Below, in pieces: positions 1-6,200 of a stretch of 8,174 bases of DNA. Under the pieces are notes generated by a model. That model did not search any database, was not told the DNA's origin, and worked only from the letters and a program-made list of their open reading frames with translations. Source of the DNA: Eubacterium sp. (GTDB taxonomy: Bacteria > Bacillota > Clostridia > Oscillospirales > Acutalibacteraceae); the NCBI GenBank assembly GCA_029059925.1, contig JAIDVA010000348.1, positions 1-8,174 of the forward strand, read 5' to 3'. How positions within the stretch are numbered: position 1 is the stretch's first letter; each line of letters starts with the position of its first letter. The position numbers were made by a program, and so were the translations under genes.

Positions 1-110
1 CTTACAGCCTCAAGACCTTCAAGCACCTGAATATCCTTTGCAGAATATTCCTCGGTTACTACGGTATCAATATCCTCTTCCTCTAAATTTGTTTTAATTT
101 CTTCACTCAT
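1..110 (-). CDS. gyrB: DNA gyrase subunit B, N-terminal fragment (runs off window)
   Basis: GyrB is the ATPase subunit of DNA gyrase, the cytoplasmic type II topoisomerase that introduces negative supercoils. Only the first 36 codons lie in the window; the gene continues beyond base 1. The reading from the ATG at 110-108 begins MSEEIKTNLEEEDID and ends AKDIQVLEGLEAV, which matches the conserved GyrB start that normally runs into RKRPGMYIG. The acidic stretch of about 20 residues before AKDIQVLEGLEAV is a variable leader. An AGGAG ribosome binding site (119-123) sits 8 bases ahead of the ATG. It follows the RemB-like gene after 72 bases, the usual place for gyrB in Firmicutes. I see no convincing promoter in that gap, so it may be read through from the dnaA operon. 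Identification is firm from the motif and context despite the short fragment. Confidence 0.93.
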   Translation of the reverse strand, partial: MSEEIKTNLEEEDIDTVVTEEYSAKDIQVLEGLEAV

Positions 111-182
111 TTAAAAATCTCCTATCAATTTTTTCAATGATGCCATTTTTATTTAAAATTATTGTATATTTTTCTTTTGTTT

Positions 183-416
183 TTACGATAATCTTTTTAG
201 TAATGTTGATGTGTTTAAAGGGCAGATATAAATTTTATCATTACATACAACAAAGCTTTTCGGCAAATCATAATTTACATATATTACCCGTTTATCCTTT
301 TCGGCTTTTGATAAATAATCACGTGTTGCTTTATTTACAGTTGACGTATCCATATCAAATATGCCTATAATTTTATCAGATTTTATGGCAGTTTCACCGC
401 CGAGATGTAAATACAT
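183..416 (-). CDS. remB: RemB-like DUF370 protein (extracellular matrix regulator family)
   Basis: This 77-residue protein belongs to the DUF370 (RemA/RemB) family. The start MYLHLGGETAIKSDKIIGIF followed by DMDTS, and the later PKSFVV and ICPLNTSTLLKR segments, match Bacillus subtilis RemB (YaaB), which has MYIHLG, IVGIFD, PKSIVV and YSPLSSSTLKKR at the same places. RemA is a DNA-binding activator of biofilm matrix genes; the role of RemB is less defined, so the regulatory function here is inferred from the family. Its ATG overlaps the recF stop codon by one base (TAATG), with a GGAG site at 427-430 inside the recF end, which suggests translational coupling. The position between recF and gyrB is the standard one in Firmicutes. 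No signal peptide or membrane segment is visible. Confidence 0.85.
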   Translation of the reverse strand: MYLHLGGETAIKSDKIIGIFDMDTSTVNKATRDYLSKAEKDKRVIYVNYDLPKSFVVCNDKIYICPLNTSTLLKRLS

Positions 417-1504
417 TAAATCAAATCTCCATTTGCAATATGAAAGGTTTTGCCGTCTTTAAGTCTCAAAACAGTATTTGCATCACAGCAGGTTATGAAA
501 ACCTGCCAATCCTTTATGTGATTTAAAATATAATCCTGTCTTGAAATATCAAGCTCACTCATAACATCATCAAGCAGTGCAAGCGGCTCATCCTGTGTCA
601 TTTCTTTTAAAAGGCTTGCCTCTGCCAATTTTAACGCAAGCACACAGGAACGCTGCTGACCCTGTGAACCATAGGTTCTTGCACTTTTGCCGTTTATCAG
701 AATATCCATATCATCACGGTGCGGACCTGCAGTAGTTATCCTGTTCATAAAATCATTGCTCCTGTTTTTTTCAAAAGCAAGCATAAGATTTTTTTCAATA
801 TCCGATACAGATAAATCTTTATATTCAAAAGCACCGTTTAAAATCAAATCAATTTCTTCTCTGCCATTTGAAAGTCCATTAAAAATTTCCTTTGCATATG
901 GCAAAAGTACCTCAATATATTTATTTCGCTGAAAAATTATTTTTGCACCGCTTGCAGCCAAATTCCTGTCCCAGATATAAAGCATATCTGAAAGTGAATT
1001 ATTTTTTGCAATATCCTTTAAAAGCATATTTCTCTGTGCAAGTGCACGATTATATTCCTTCAAAACATTGCGATAATTTGATTTAAGCTGACAAAGTGCA
1101 TTGTCAATAAATTTACGTCTTTCACTTGGTCCGTCCTTAACCATTGAAAGATGAACGGGTGAAAATATAACCGCTTTAAGCTCTTCACCAAGCTGAGCAG
1201 CTGACTTTTTCTTTACGCCGTTAAGACTTGCAGTTCTTTTATTTTCAATAAAAATTTCTGCCTTCTGCTCTCTTACTTTATTTTCAAAGTTAATTTTTAA
1301 TCTTGCAAAGGGCTCTTCAAATTTAATCAGTTCCTTATCCTTTACACCGCGAAAGCTTTTGCTGCCTGTAAAAAGATAGATTGCTTCAATCAGATTTGTT
1401 TTTCCCTGTGCATTTTCACCGTAAATGATATTAACATTATCAAAGCTTAAATTTAATTTTTCAATATTTCTGAAATTTTCTATTTCAATTGAATTAATCT
1501 TCAT
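416..1504 (-). CDS. recF: DNA replication and repair protein RecF
   Basis: RecF is an SMC-like ABC ATPase that, with RecO and RecR, loads RecA at single-strand gaps and stalled forks. The 362-residue length is normal. Visible motifs are the Walker A GENAQGKTN (residues 29-37) following the typical N-terminal FRNIEKLNLSF segment, KFIDNALCQL around 131-140, TTAGPHRDD (257-265), the ABC signature SQGQQR (280-285) and Walker B LALLDDVMSELD (308-319). The ATG at 1504-1502 lies inside the end of the S4-domain gene (11-base overlap). I see no Shine-Dalgarno sequence within 20 bases upstream, so initiation probably depends on ribosomes finishing the S4 gene. The next gene down, remB, overlaps by one base. 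All motifs appear intact. Confidence 0.98.
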   Translation of the reverse strand: MKINSIEIENFRNIEKLNLSFDNVNIIYGENAQGKTNLIEAIYLFTGSKSFRGVKDKELIKFEEPFARLKINFENKVREQKAEIFIENKRTASLNGVKKKSAAQLGEELKAVIFSPVHLSMVKDGPSERRKFIDNALCQLKSNYRNVLKEYNRALAQRNMLLKDIAKNNSLSDMLYIWDRNLAASGAKIIFQRNKYIEVLLPYAKEIFNGLSNGREEIDLILNGAFEYKDLSVSDIEKNLMLAFEKNRSNDFMNRITTAGPHRDDMDILINGKSARTYGSQGQQRSCVLALKLAEASLLKEMTQDEPLALLDDVMSELDISRQDYILNHIKDWQVFITCCDANTVLRLKDGKTFHIANGDLI

Positions 1505-1742
1505 TTTTAATATGATAATCTACACTGAACACCGATATTTTATCGCCATTTCTTATTTTCTTACCGCGGGCAGTGCATTTTTCGTCATTCACCTTTACTA
1601 TACCATCCTGAATAAACTGTTTTGCCTGACCGCCTGTCTCAGCAATACCCTTGAATTTTAAAAATGAATCAAGTCTTATAAAATCGGTTTTAATAATTAC
1701 ATCTTCACTTTGTCTTTTTGCTGCTGTTACTTTAATTTTCAT
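1494..1742 (-). CDS. yaaA: S4-domain RNA-binding protein, YaaA/RlbA type
   Basis: This 82-residue protein contains one S4 RNA-binding domain: RLDSFLKFKGIAETGGQAKQ (residues 23-42), then IQDGIVKVNDEKCTARGKKI (44-63), the helix-turn and loop pattern of ribosomal protein S4-like domains. Small S4 proteins between dnaN and recF are standard in Firmicutes; the B. subtilis one (YaaA, also called RlbA) is linked to ribosome assembly, so that role is inferred. The ATG at 1742-1740 lies within dnaN. Its GAGG site (1750-1753) is embedded in the dnaN codons for the C-terminal Met-Arg, 7 bases upstream. It overlaps dnaN by 11 bases and recF by 11 bases, so expression should be tied to both neighbours. 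Confidence 0.88.
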   Translation of the reverse strand: MKIKVTAAKRQSEDVIIKTDFIRLDSFLKFKGIAETGGQAKQFIQDGIVKVNDEKCTARGKKIRNGDKISVFSVDYHIKNED

Positions 1743-2844
1743 TTTTTAGCCTCATAGGTAATACTAAGAATAAAAAGCTGTCATCTTTAACAGGCATAAC
1801 CTTTGCAGGGCTTATTGCACTGTTAAGCTCAATTCTTACCTGATCTGTATCTGCCGCATTGAATGCATCGAGTAAAAATTTTGAATTAAAACCAATCTCG
1901 ACTCTGTCACCGCTTACATTTGCGTGTGTATAGTCAACCACTCTTCCAAGACTTGATACTGTAGAAACTCTCATTTCATCATTATCAAACAGGCATCTGA
2001 TTGGATTCTTTTTATCATTTTCGATAACAGGCAGTGTTCTTTCAATACATTTAATTGCATCATCAGTATTAATAAGAATTGTTGTTGATGCCGTTTTCGG
2101 CACAGCTGCATTGTAATCTAAGAAATCACCTTCAAGCAGACGGCTAATAATACTGTAATTATCAACGTCAAAAACAATGTGTCTTTTTCCTACGCTGATT
2201 GATACATTTTTATCTGTCTCACTGCCCATTAATTTTATAAGCTCTCTTATTGTTTTCTTTGGTACTATAAAGCTGATATCCTCACCATCATACTGAACTG
2301 TCTCTGTTCTGATAGCGAGTCTGTAGCCGTCAACACCTACGAGTCTTAACTGATTAAGAGAAAGCTCAAACTTTAATCCTGTGTGAACGGGCTTTGATGA
2401 TTCATTATCAGCAACAGCGAAAAGTGTCTGCGAAACCATACCCTGTAATATTGCTTCATTAAGGAAAAGAGGATAGCCGCCCGATACTGACGGAAGCTCA
2501 GGATAATCGTCTGCATCAATACCCATAATATTATATTGTGCAGCACTGCTTATAATTGAAACAGAGGTTCCGCTTATATCAAAGGTAACATTACCGTCAG
2601 GCAGTTTTCTTATAATATCACTTATTACCTTTGCATTAATTACAATTGCACCCGGTTCAACTACATTTGCCTGTAATGTAGTATTTATGCCGAATTCAAA
2701 ATCATAACCTGTTAAGCTTAATGTATCCGAACCGCATTCAATTAATATACCTTCAATTGTAGGAATAGTTACCTTTGTGCTTACTGCTCTCATTACATTC
2801 GAGCATGCTTCACTTAATTCTCTTGTATTACAGGTGAATTTCAT
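1732..2844 (-). CDS. dnaN: DNA polymerase III subunit beta (sliding clamp)
   Basis: DnaN forms the ring-shaped homodimer that tethers DNA polymerase III to DNA and recruits other replication and repair proteins. At 370 residues the length is typical for three clamp folds (about 1-120, 121-247 and 248-366). Recognisable segments are IPTIEGILIE (27-36), MGIDADDYPELP (107-118), LRLVGVDGYRLA (166-177), ISRLLEGDFLDY (233-244) and the C-terminal VLPMR (361-365), which helps form the partner-peptide pocket. Clamps usually end near this motif; the extra LKNEN tail comes from the 11-base overlap with the next gene. A GGAGG site (2854-2858) lies 9 bases before the ATG. It sits directly downstream of the putative oriC, as in most Firmicutes. 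I could not identify a clear separate promoter for it. Confidence 0.98.
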   Translation of the reverse strand: MKFTCNTRELSEACSNVMRAVSTKVTIPTIEGILIECGSDTLSLTGYDFEFGINTTLQANVVEPGAIVINAKVISDIIRKLPDGNVTFDISGTSVSIISSAAQYNIMGIDADDYPELPSVSGGYPLFLNEAILQGMVSQTLFAVADNESSKPVHTGLKFELSLNQLRLVGVDGYRLAIRTETVQYDGEDISFIVPKKTIRELIKLMGSETDKNVSISVGKRHIVFDVDNYSIISRLLEGDFLDYNAAVPKTASTTILINTDDAIKCIERTLPVIENDKKNPIRCLFDNDEMRVSTVSSLGRVVDYTHANVSGDRVEIGFNSKFLLDAFNAADTDQVRIELNSAISPAKVMPVKDDSFLFLVLPMRLKNEN

Positions 2845-3066
2845 AAAACGTATCCTCCGTTTATCATAGAATGTTGACTTTTAGTAGTATTAGTATAAGG
2901 TGTTGAAATTGTTGAAAACTCCCAAAACTGCTTATTTAAGCCAAAAAATTCAAAAAAGTTTTTAAATTTTAAATGTGTAAAATTTGTTTATGTTGTGGAA
3001 AAATATTTTTTTCAACATATTATGTTAAAAAATTTATGCGGAAATTGAAAAAAATGTTAAAAATTA
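2845..3066. other. Putative oriC: dnaA-dnaN intergenic region with DnaA-box-like 9-mers
   Basis: This 222-base gap between dnaA and dnaN is the expected place for the origin in Firmicutes. No perfect TTATNCACA box is present. Seven related 9-mers are: ATTTCAACA (2901-2909), TTTTCAACA (2910-2918), TTTTACACA (2974-2982), TTTTCCACA (2994-3002) and TTTTTAACA (3023-3031 and 3055-3063), all on the minus strand, plus TTTTCAACA on the plus strand (3009-3017). TTTTCCACA and TTTTACACA differ from the consensus at one base. The copies at 3009-3017 and 3023-3031 face each other in an imperfect inverted repeat (3008-3032). The first two abut a DnaA-trio-like element at 2882-2899. The whole stretch is AT-rich. 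Placement and motif density support origin function; this is inferred, since no replication data can be seen here. Confidence 0.8.
2882..2899 (+). promoter_or_regulatory. DnaA-trio-like element (origin unwinding motif)
   Basis: Six consecutive triplets TAG TAG TAT TAG TAT AAG occur here, each with a central A. Read from the adjacent boxes outward on the plus strand, this is 3'-GAA TAT GAT TAT GAT GAT-5', the pattern of the DnaA-trio that in B. subtilis guides the DnaA filament onto one strand during melting. The two DnaA-box-like 9-mers at 2901-2918 follow after a single G, and dnaN lies on the far side, which is the same layout as in B. subtilis. The GC-rich step usually between box and trio is reduced here to GG (2899-2900). 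Confidence 0.65.
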
Positions 3067-4410
3067 TCATTCAACCTTAACGTTATTAATAATGTCATTA
3101 ATCTGTCTTGCAAGCTTTGAATTTTTCTGCATTTCCTGCTCAATCTGATCAATATTATAAATAACAGTTGAGTGATGTTTTTTGAATTCCTTGCCTATTT
3201 CCTCATAGCTCATGTCAGTTACTTTTCTTATTACATAAAAAGTAATTTTTCTTGCATGTGAAATATTTGCCTTTTGTACCTTACTGTAAATATCCTCGAC
3301 TGATATTCCTGTGGTACGGCTTACTTCTTCAACAATTTTCTGTATAGTTACAGGCAGCGGCTGTGTTTCTTCCATGATATCCTTTATAACACTTTGTGCC
3401 AGAGCAATTGTTGGCTTATAATTATTTAAATTGCAAAGAACGTAAAGCTTTTTAGTTACACCCTCAAGCTGACGGATATTTGACTTAACCTTGTCTGCGA
3501 TATATTCAACAACATGATCTGATATTTCAAAATTAAGCAGCTTTGCCTTGCGCTTTATAATTTCACGCTTTGTCTCAGGCTCCGGCGGCTGAATATCTGC
3601 AAGCAGTCCATCCTCAAATCTTGATTTAAGTCGGTCTGTTAAAGACTGAATATCACGCGGCGGACGGTCTGATGTAAGCACAACCTGCTTTCCACCGTAA
3701 ACGAGTGTATCAAAGGTGTGGAAAAATTCCTCCTCTGTTGAGGTTTTGCCTGATATAAACTGAATATCATCAATAAGAAAAACATCAATATTATTTCTGT
3801 ATTTGCTGTGAAATTCGTCAATGGTTTTATTCTGCAATGCCTGATAAAATTCATTTGCAAACTGTTCTGCACGAACATACATAATTTTCATATCCGGAAA
3901 ATTTTTTTCAACCTCGTGGCAGATTGCATTTAATATATGTGTTTTTCCAAGTCCTGAATTACCGTAAATAAATAAAGGGTTATAATCATTAGCAGATAAT
4001 CTTGATCCGGGATCCGAGGCAACTGCCTTTGCAGCCGCATAAACAAAGCGGTTACTTGGTCCTACGATAAAATTTTCAAATGTAAATTGTTCGTTTTTAT
4101 AATCCTCTAAATGCTTATCCTGATATGTAGTATCGTTATTATCAAATTTATTAATATTTTCTGTTTCATCACAAATGTATGAAATATTTACCTTAAAGCC
4201 GAGTACACTTTCAAATGCGTCTTCAAAATGATTGCCGAATTGTGAAGGCACAATATTAAGATACATTGCACTCGGAAAACGAAGTGTAACTGTAGAATTA
4301 TTAAATCCGTCAAATTCAACCGGCTTAAACCAGAGTGTATATGCAGTATCACTTACTTTTGTTTTAAGAACATCAAGAACAGCCTGCCATATATCATTAA
4401 ATGAATTCAT
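3067..4410 (-). CDS. dnaA: Chromosomal replication initiator protein DnaA
   Basis: DnaA binds the origin, forms an ATP-dependent filament, melts the DNA and helps load the helicase. The 447-residue length is normal. Domain I (about 1-80) starts with NDIWQAVLDVLK and includes YTLWFKP; a short linker (about 81-107) follows. The AAA+ domain has FENFIVGPSNRFVYAAA (111-127), Walker A GNSGLGKTH (150-158), Walker B VFLIDD (210-215), sensor 1 VVLTSDRPPRD (243-253), the arginine-finger box LTDRLKSRFEDGL (257-269) and sensor 2 NIRQLEG (311-317). Domain IV (about 353-447) has the signature ANISHARKITFYVIRKVTDMS (381-401), but its recognition motif reads FKKHHSTV (409-416) instead of the usual FGGRDHTTV, one residue shorter. 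The ATG has a strong AGGGAGGT site (4416-4423). It heads a leftward operon with its own promoter at 4478-4506. Confidence 0.98.
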   Translation of the reverse strand: MNSFNDIWQAVLDVLKTKVSDTAYTLWFKPVEFDGFNNSTVTLRFPSAMYLNIVPSQFGNHFEDAFESVLGFKVNISYICDETENINKFDNNDTTYQDKHLEDYKNEQFTFENFIVGPSNRFVYAAAKAVASDPGSRLSANDYNPLFIYGNSGLGKTHILNAICHEVEKNFPDMKIMYVRAEQFANEFYQALQNKTIDEFHSKYRNNIDVFLIDDIQFISGKTSTEEEFFHTFDTLVYGGKQVVLTSDRPPRDIQSLTDRLKSRFEDGLLADIQPPEPETKREIIKRKAKLLNFEISDHVVEYIADKVKSNIRQLEGVTKKLYVLCNLNNYKPTIALAQSVIKDIMEETQPLPVTIQKIVEEVSRTTGISVEDIYSKVQKANISHARKITFYVIRKVTDMSYEEIGKEFKKHHSTVIYNIDQIEQEMQKNSKLARQINDIINNVKVE

Positions 4411-4477
4411 ATTTTACCTCCCTCAGATTTCAGTATATATTTAAACAAAAATTGTATAATTCTCCACCATAAATTTT

Positions 4478-4506
4478 ATTATATCAGTTTTTAATTATTA
4501 AATCAA
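4478..4506 (-). promoter_or_regulatory. Predicted sigma-A-type promoter for dnaA
   Basis: On the minus strand, a -35 box TTGATT (4506-4501) is followed by a 17-base spacer and a perfect -10 box TATAAT (4483-4478). Transcription should begin near 4471, giving a leader of about 60 bases before the dnaA ATG at 4410. The match of both boxes with ideal spacing, and the position just upstream of dnaA, make this the likely promoter of the whole dnaA-dnaN operon. I saw no DnaA-box-like 9-mer directly overlapping it. Confidence 0.72.
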
Positions 4507-4600
4507 TACATTTAATAAAGATATATATAAATATATAATATAGAGTATAATATATATTATATATAAGACAGTAAATAATTAATACATTGTACACAGATAA
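4507..4600. other. Extremely AT-rich tract in the dnaA upstream region
   Basis: From 4510 to 4566 there are only three G and no C, with long alternating TATATA runs around 4521-4563. Such a tract is easily melted and could be a second DNA-unwinding region of a bipartite origin, or simply an upstream element of the divergent promoters. One DnaA-box-like site, TTGTACACA (4587-4595), differs from TTATNCACA at a single base and lies just beside it. No gene is present between 4411 and 4654. The function is inference only. Confidence 0.5.
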
Positions 4601-4604
4601 ACCC

Positions 4605-4633
4605 TTGTAAAACGCAATTGCGTATTGTATAAT
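4605..4633 (+). promoter_or_regulatory. Predicted promoter for the LCP-like gene and folate cluster
   Basis: A -35 box TTGTAA (4605-4610) is separated by exactly 17 bases from a perfect -10 box TATAAT (4628-4633) on the plus strand. The predicted start of transcription is about 4640, leaving a very short leader before the strong ribosome binding site at 4642-4650. No comparably good promoter was found ahead of folE, so this may drive all five rightward genes. The spacer contains a perfect palindrome, listed separately. Confidence 0.72.
4612..4623. promoter_or_regulatory. Perfect 12-bp palindrome in promoter spacer (possible operator)
   Basis: ACGCAATTGCGT is a perfect palindrome located between the -35 and -10 boxes of the rightward promoter. 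It is richer in G and C than its surroundings. A dimeric regulator bound here would block RNA polymerase, so a repressor operator is the simplest reading. The regulator is unknown and no matching gene is in the window. Confidence 0.5.
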
Positions 4634-4654
4634 ATTTTTTCAAGGAGGTGCAGA

Positions 4655-5575
4655 ATGAGAATTTTTAAAAACCGCGGTGATATCTATTTTTCAAAAGTTA
4701 ATAAAAAGAAATCTGCCGAACAGCGAATTCTTATTACCGCACTGATTGTGATTCTTGTTTTTACAATGTTTTTTGTTACTGCTCTGGCAGTGAAATATAA
4801 TTTCAGTGCAAAAAAATTTTTTGCTCCTGATGATCTTATACTGACACAAATTACTGATGAACAGGAGGAGCCTTTGCCTCAGGTAAGCGGCAAAAGTAAT
4901 TATATTCTTCTTGTAAACAGTGATGATAATTTACTTTTTGCTACGCTTATTCAGGTTGATATGGATAATATTTCATACAAAATCAGTAATTTGAAAGCAT
5001 CTACAATTTGTGACGGAACAAGTCTTTCCGATGTTTTTAAACAATCCGGTGCACAAAATGTTCAAAAGGCGGTTGAAAGTCTGCTTGGCACGGAATTTGA
5101 TTATTACATTTCAATGGATCATAAAAAATTTGCAGATTTTTTTGATGAGCTCGGTGATTTTTATTATCCTATTTTGTCCGAAATTAAATATAAAAGCAGT
5201 GGTGAAGAGGTTAATTATTCCGTTAAGCTGAAATCGGGCGAGCAAAAACTGAATGGTTCACAGGTTGTTAATCTTATTCGTTATTATCTTAATGAGCAGA
5301 ACAATTCATCAGCGGCAAATGATTTAATTTTAAACAGTCTTTTGCAGCAAAGCAGCAGTAAAAATTTTGCTAAAAGTGAAACCTTGTTCAGACATTTTGT
5401 AACAAGTGCAGATACAAATATCACTGTAAGGGATTTTTCACTGGCAGGTGATAAAATACTTGTTCTGACGGATGAAAGAACCGGTATAAACACATACAGC
5501 GCCATTGCCGAGTATGATAGCAATTCAATCAGCAATGACAGCTTACAGAAAATAAAAGGCTATTTTATAAAATAA
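4655..5575 (+). CDS. Single-pass membrane protein with a divergent LytR-CpsA-Psr (LCP)-like domain
   Basis: This 306-residue protein begins with a basic cytoplasmic segment (1-24), then one hydrophobic helix [20 protein letters not shown] (25-44), and an extracellular remainder, as in LCP proteins. LCP enzymes attach glycopolymers such as teichoic acids to peptidoglycan. Resemblance is seen in [20 protein letters not shown] (82-101), the [20 protein letters not shown] segment (139-158) followed by [11 protein letters not shown], and [20 protein letters not shown] (192-211), which parallel the LCP blocks LLLGSD, VEQLLGIPIDYYV, F..LVDALGG and LNGEQALAYVR. The catalytic-block arginine and aspartate (RTDT and PRDT in classical members) are missing, so enzymatic activity is doubtful. 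The start is the ATG at 4655, 4 bases after a perfect AAGGAGGTG (4642-4650); an in-frame TTG at 4625 lies within the promoter and is rejected. folE follows after 43 bases. Family assignment is by eye and moderate. Confidence 0.62.
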   Translation: MRIFKNRGDIYFSKVNKKKSAEQRILITALIVILVFTMFFVTALAVKYNFSAKKFFAPDDLILTQITDEQEEPLPQVSGKSNYILLVNSDDNLLFATLIQVDMDNISYKISNLKASTICDGTSLSDVFKQSGAQNVQKAVESLLGTEFDYYISMDHKKFADFFDELGDFYYPILSEIKYKSSGEEVNYSVKLKSGEQKLNGSQVVNLIRYYLNEQNNSSAANDLILNSLLQQSSSKNFAKSETLFRHFVTSADTNITVRDFSLAGDKILVLTDERTGINTYSAIAEYDSNSISNDSLQKIKGYFIK

Positions 5576-5618
5576 AGAAAGACCGTGTGTTTTTCATGAA
5601 TTACAGGTTGGTGATTTT

Positions 5619-6176
5619 ATGGATAAAGAAAAAATTATGAATGCGGTAAGAGAAATACTTATTGCAGTTGGAGAAGACCCTGACAGAGTAGGACTTCTTG
5701 AAACACCCAAGCGCGTTGCTAATATGTATGAGGAGATTTTTGCAGGTCTTACAGAAGACCCTAAGCAGCACCTTAAGTTTTTTGACGAAATGTCAAATGA
5801 TGAAATGGTAATTGTAAGGGATATTCCTTTTTCCTCCATGTGTGAGCATCATCTGCTGCCGTTTGTCGGCAAGGCTCATATTGCATACATACCAAGTGAT
5901 AATAAAATTATCGGGCTTTCAAAGCTTGCAAGAATTGTTGATAATTTTGCAAAAAAACCGCAGGTGCAGGAAAGACTGACACACGATATTGCGGATTTCC
6001 TTAATGATAATTTAAGCCCGCGCGGTGTAGCTGTTATTATTGAGGCTGAGCATATGTGTATGTCAATTCGCGGTGCAAAGGCATCAGGTTCAAAAACGCA
6101 GACATCTGCACTGCGCGGTATTATGCGCACAGATGCAAGAACACGTGCCGAAGTTCTTGCTCTTCTTGATAAATAA
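5619..6176 (+). CDS. folE: GTP cyclohydrolase I
   Basis: FolE converts GTP to 7,8-dihydroneopterin triphosphate and formate, the first committed step of tetrahydrofolate synthesis, in the cytoplasm. The 185-residue protein is the compact bacterial type I form. It shows [17 protein letters not shown] (18-34), the zinc and active-site motif [10 protein letters not shown] (73-82, Cys75, His77, His78), [10 protein letters not shown] (99-108), the QVQERLT segment (115-121) and EHMCMSIRG (144-152, with His145 and zinc ligand Cys147). All three expected zinc ligands (Cys75, His78, Cys147) are present, so it should be active. The ATG is preceded by GGTGAT (5610-5615), a match to the extended anti-Shine-Dalgarno. 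It is the first of four folate genes; folP starts 24 bases after it. No strong own promoter was found. Confidence 0.97.
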   Translation: MDKEKIMNAVREILIAVGEDPDRVGLLETPKRVANMYEEIFAGLTEDPKQHLKFFDEMSNDEMVIVRDIPFSSMCEHHLLPFVGKAHIAYIPSDNKIIGLSKLARIVDNFAKKPQVQERLTHDIADFLNDNLSPRGVAVIIEAEHMCMSIRGAKASGSKTQTSALRGIMRTDARTRAEVLALLDK

Positions 6177-6200
6177 ATTTTTAATTTAAAGGAAAAAATT

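Noticed and set aside
137..370. Plus-strand reading frame of 77 codons opposite the RemB-like gene
   Set aside because: It is hydrophobic antisense translation of an AT-rich region, has no ribosome binding site and lies opposite a well-conserved gene.
2863..2897. Possible separate dnaN promoters (TATGAT or TATACT as -10 on the minus strand)
   Set aside because: No -35 box lies at suitable spacing, and the TATGAT version would start transcription inside the ribosome binding site; the TATACT match overlaps the DnaA-trio-like triplets.
3639..3878. Alternative frame inside dnaA
   Set aside because: It overlaps the conserved AAA+ core of dnaA in another frame with no ribosome binding site or recognisable protein pattern.
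4625..4654. Upstream TTG start that would extend the LCP-like protein by 10 residues
   Set aside because: It overlaps the TATAAT -10 box, and the added codons cover the perfect ribosome binding site that serves the ATG at 4655.
5542..5571. Possible promoter for folE (CTTACA, 18-base spacer, TATAAA)
   Set aside because: Both boxes are imperfect and lie in AT-rich coding sequence where such matches arise by chance; cannot be told apart from background, though an internal promoter remains possible.
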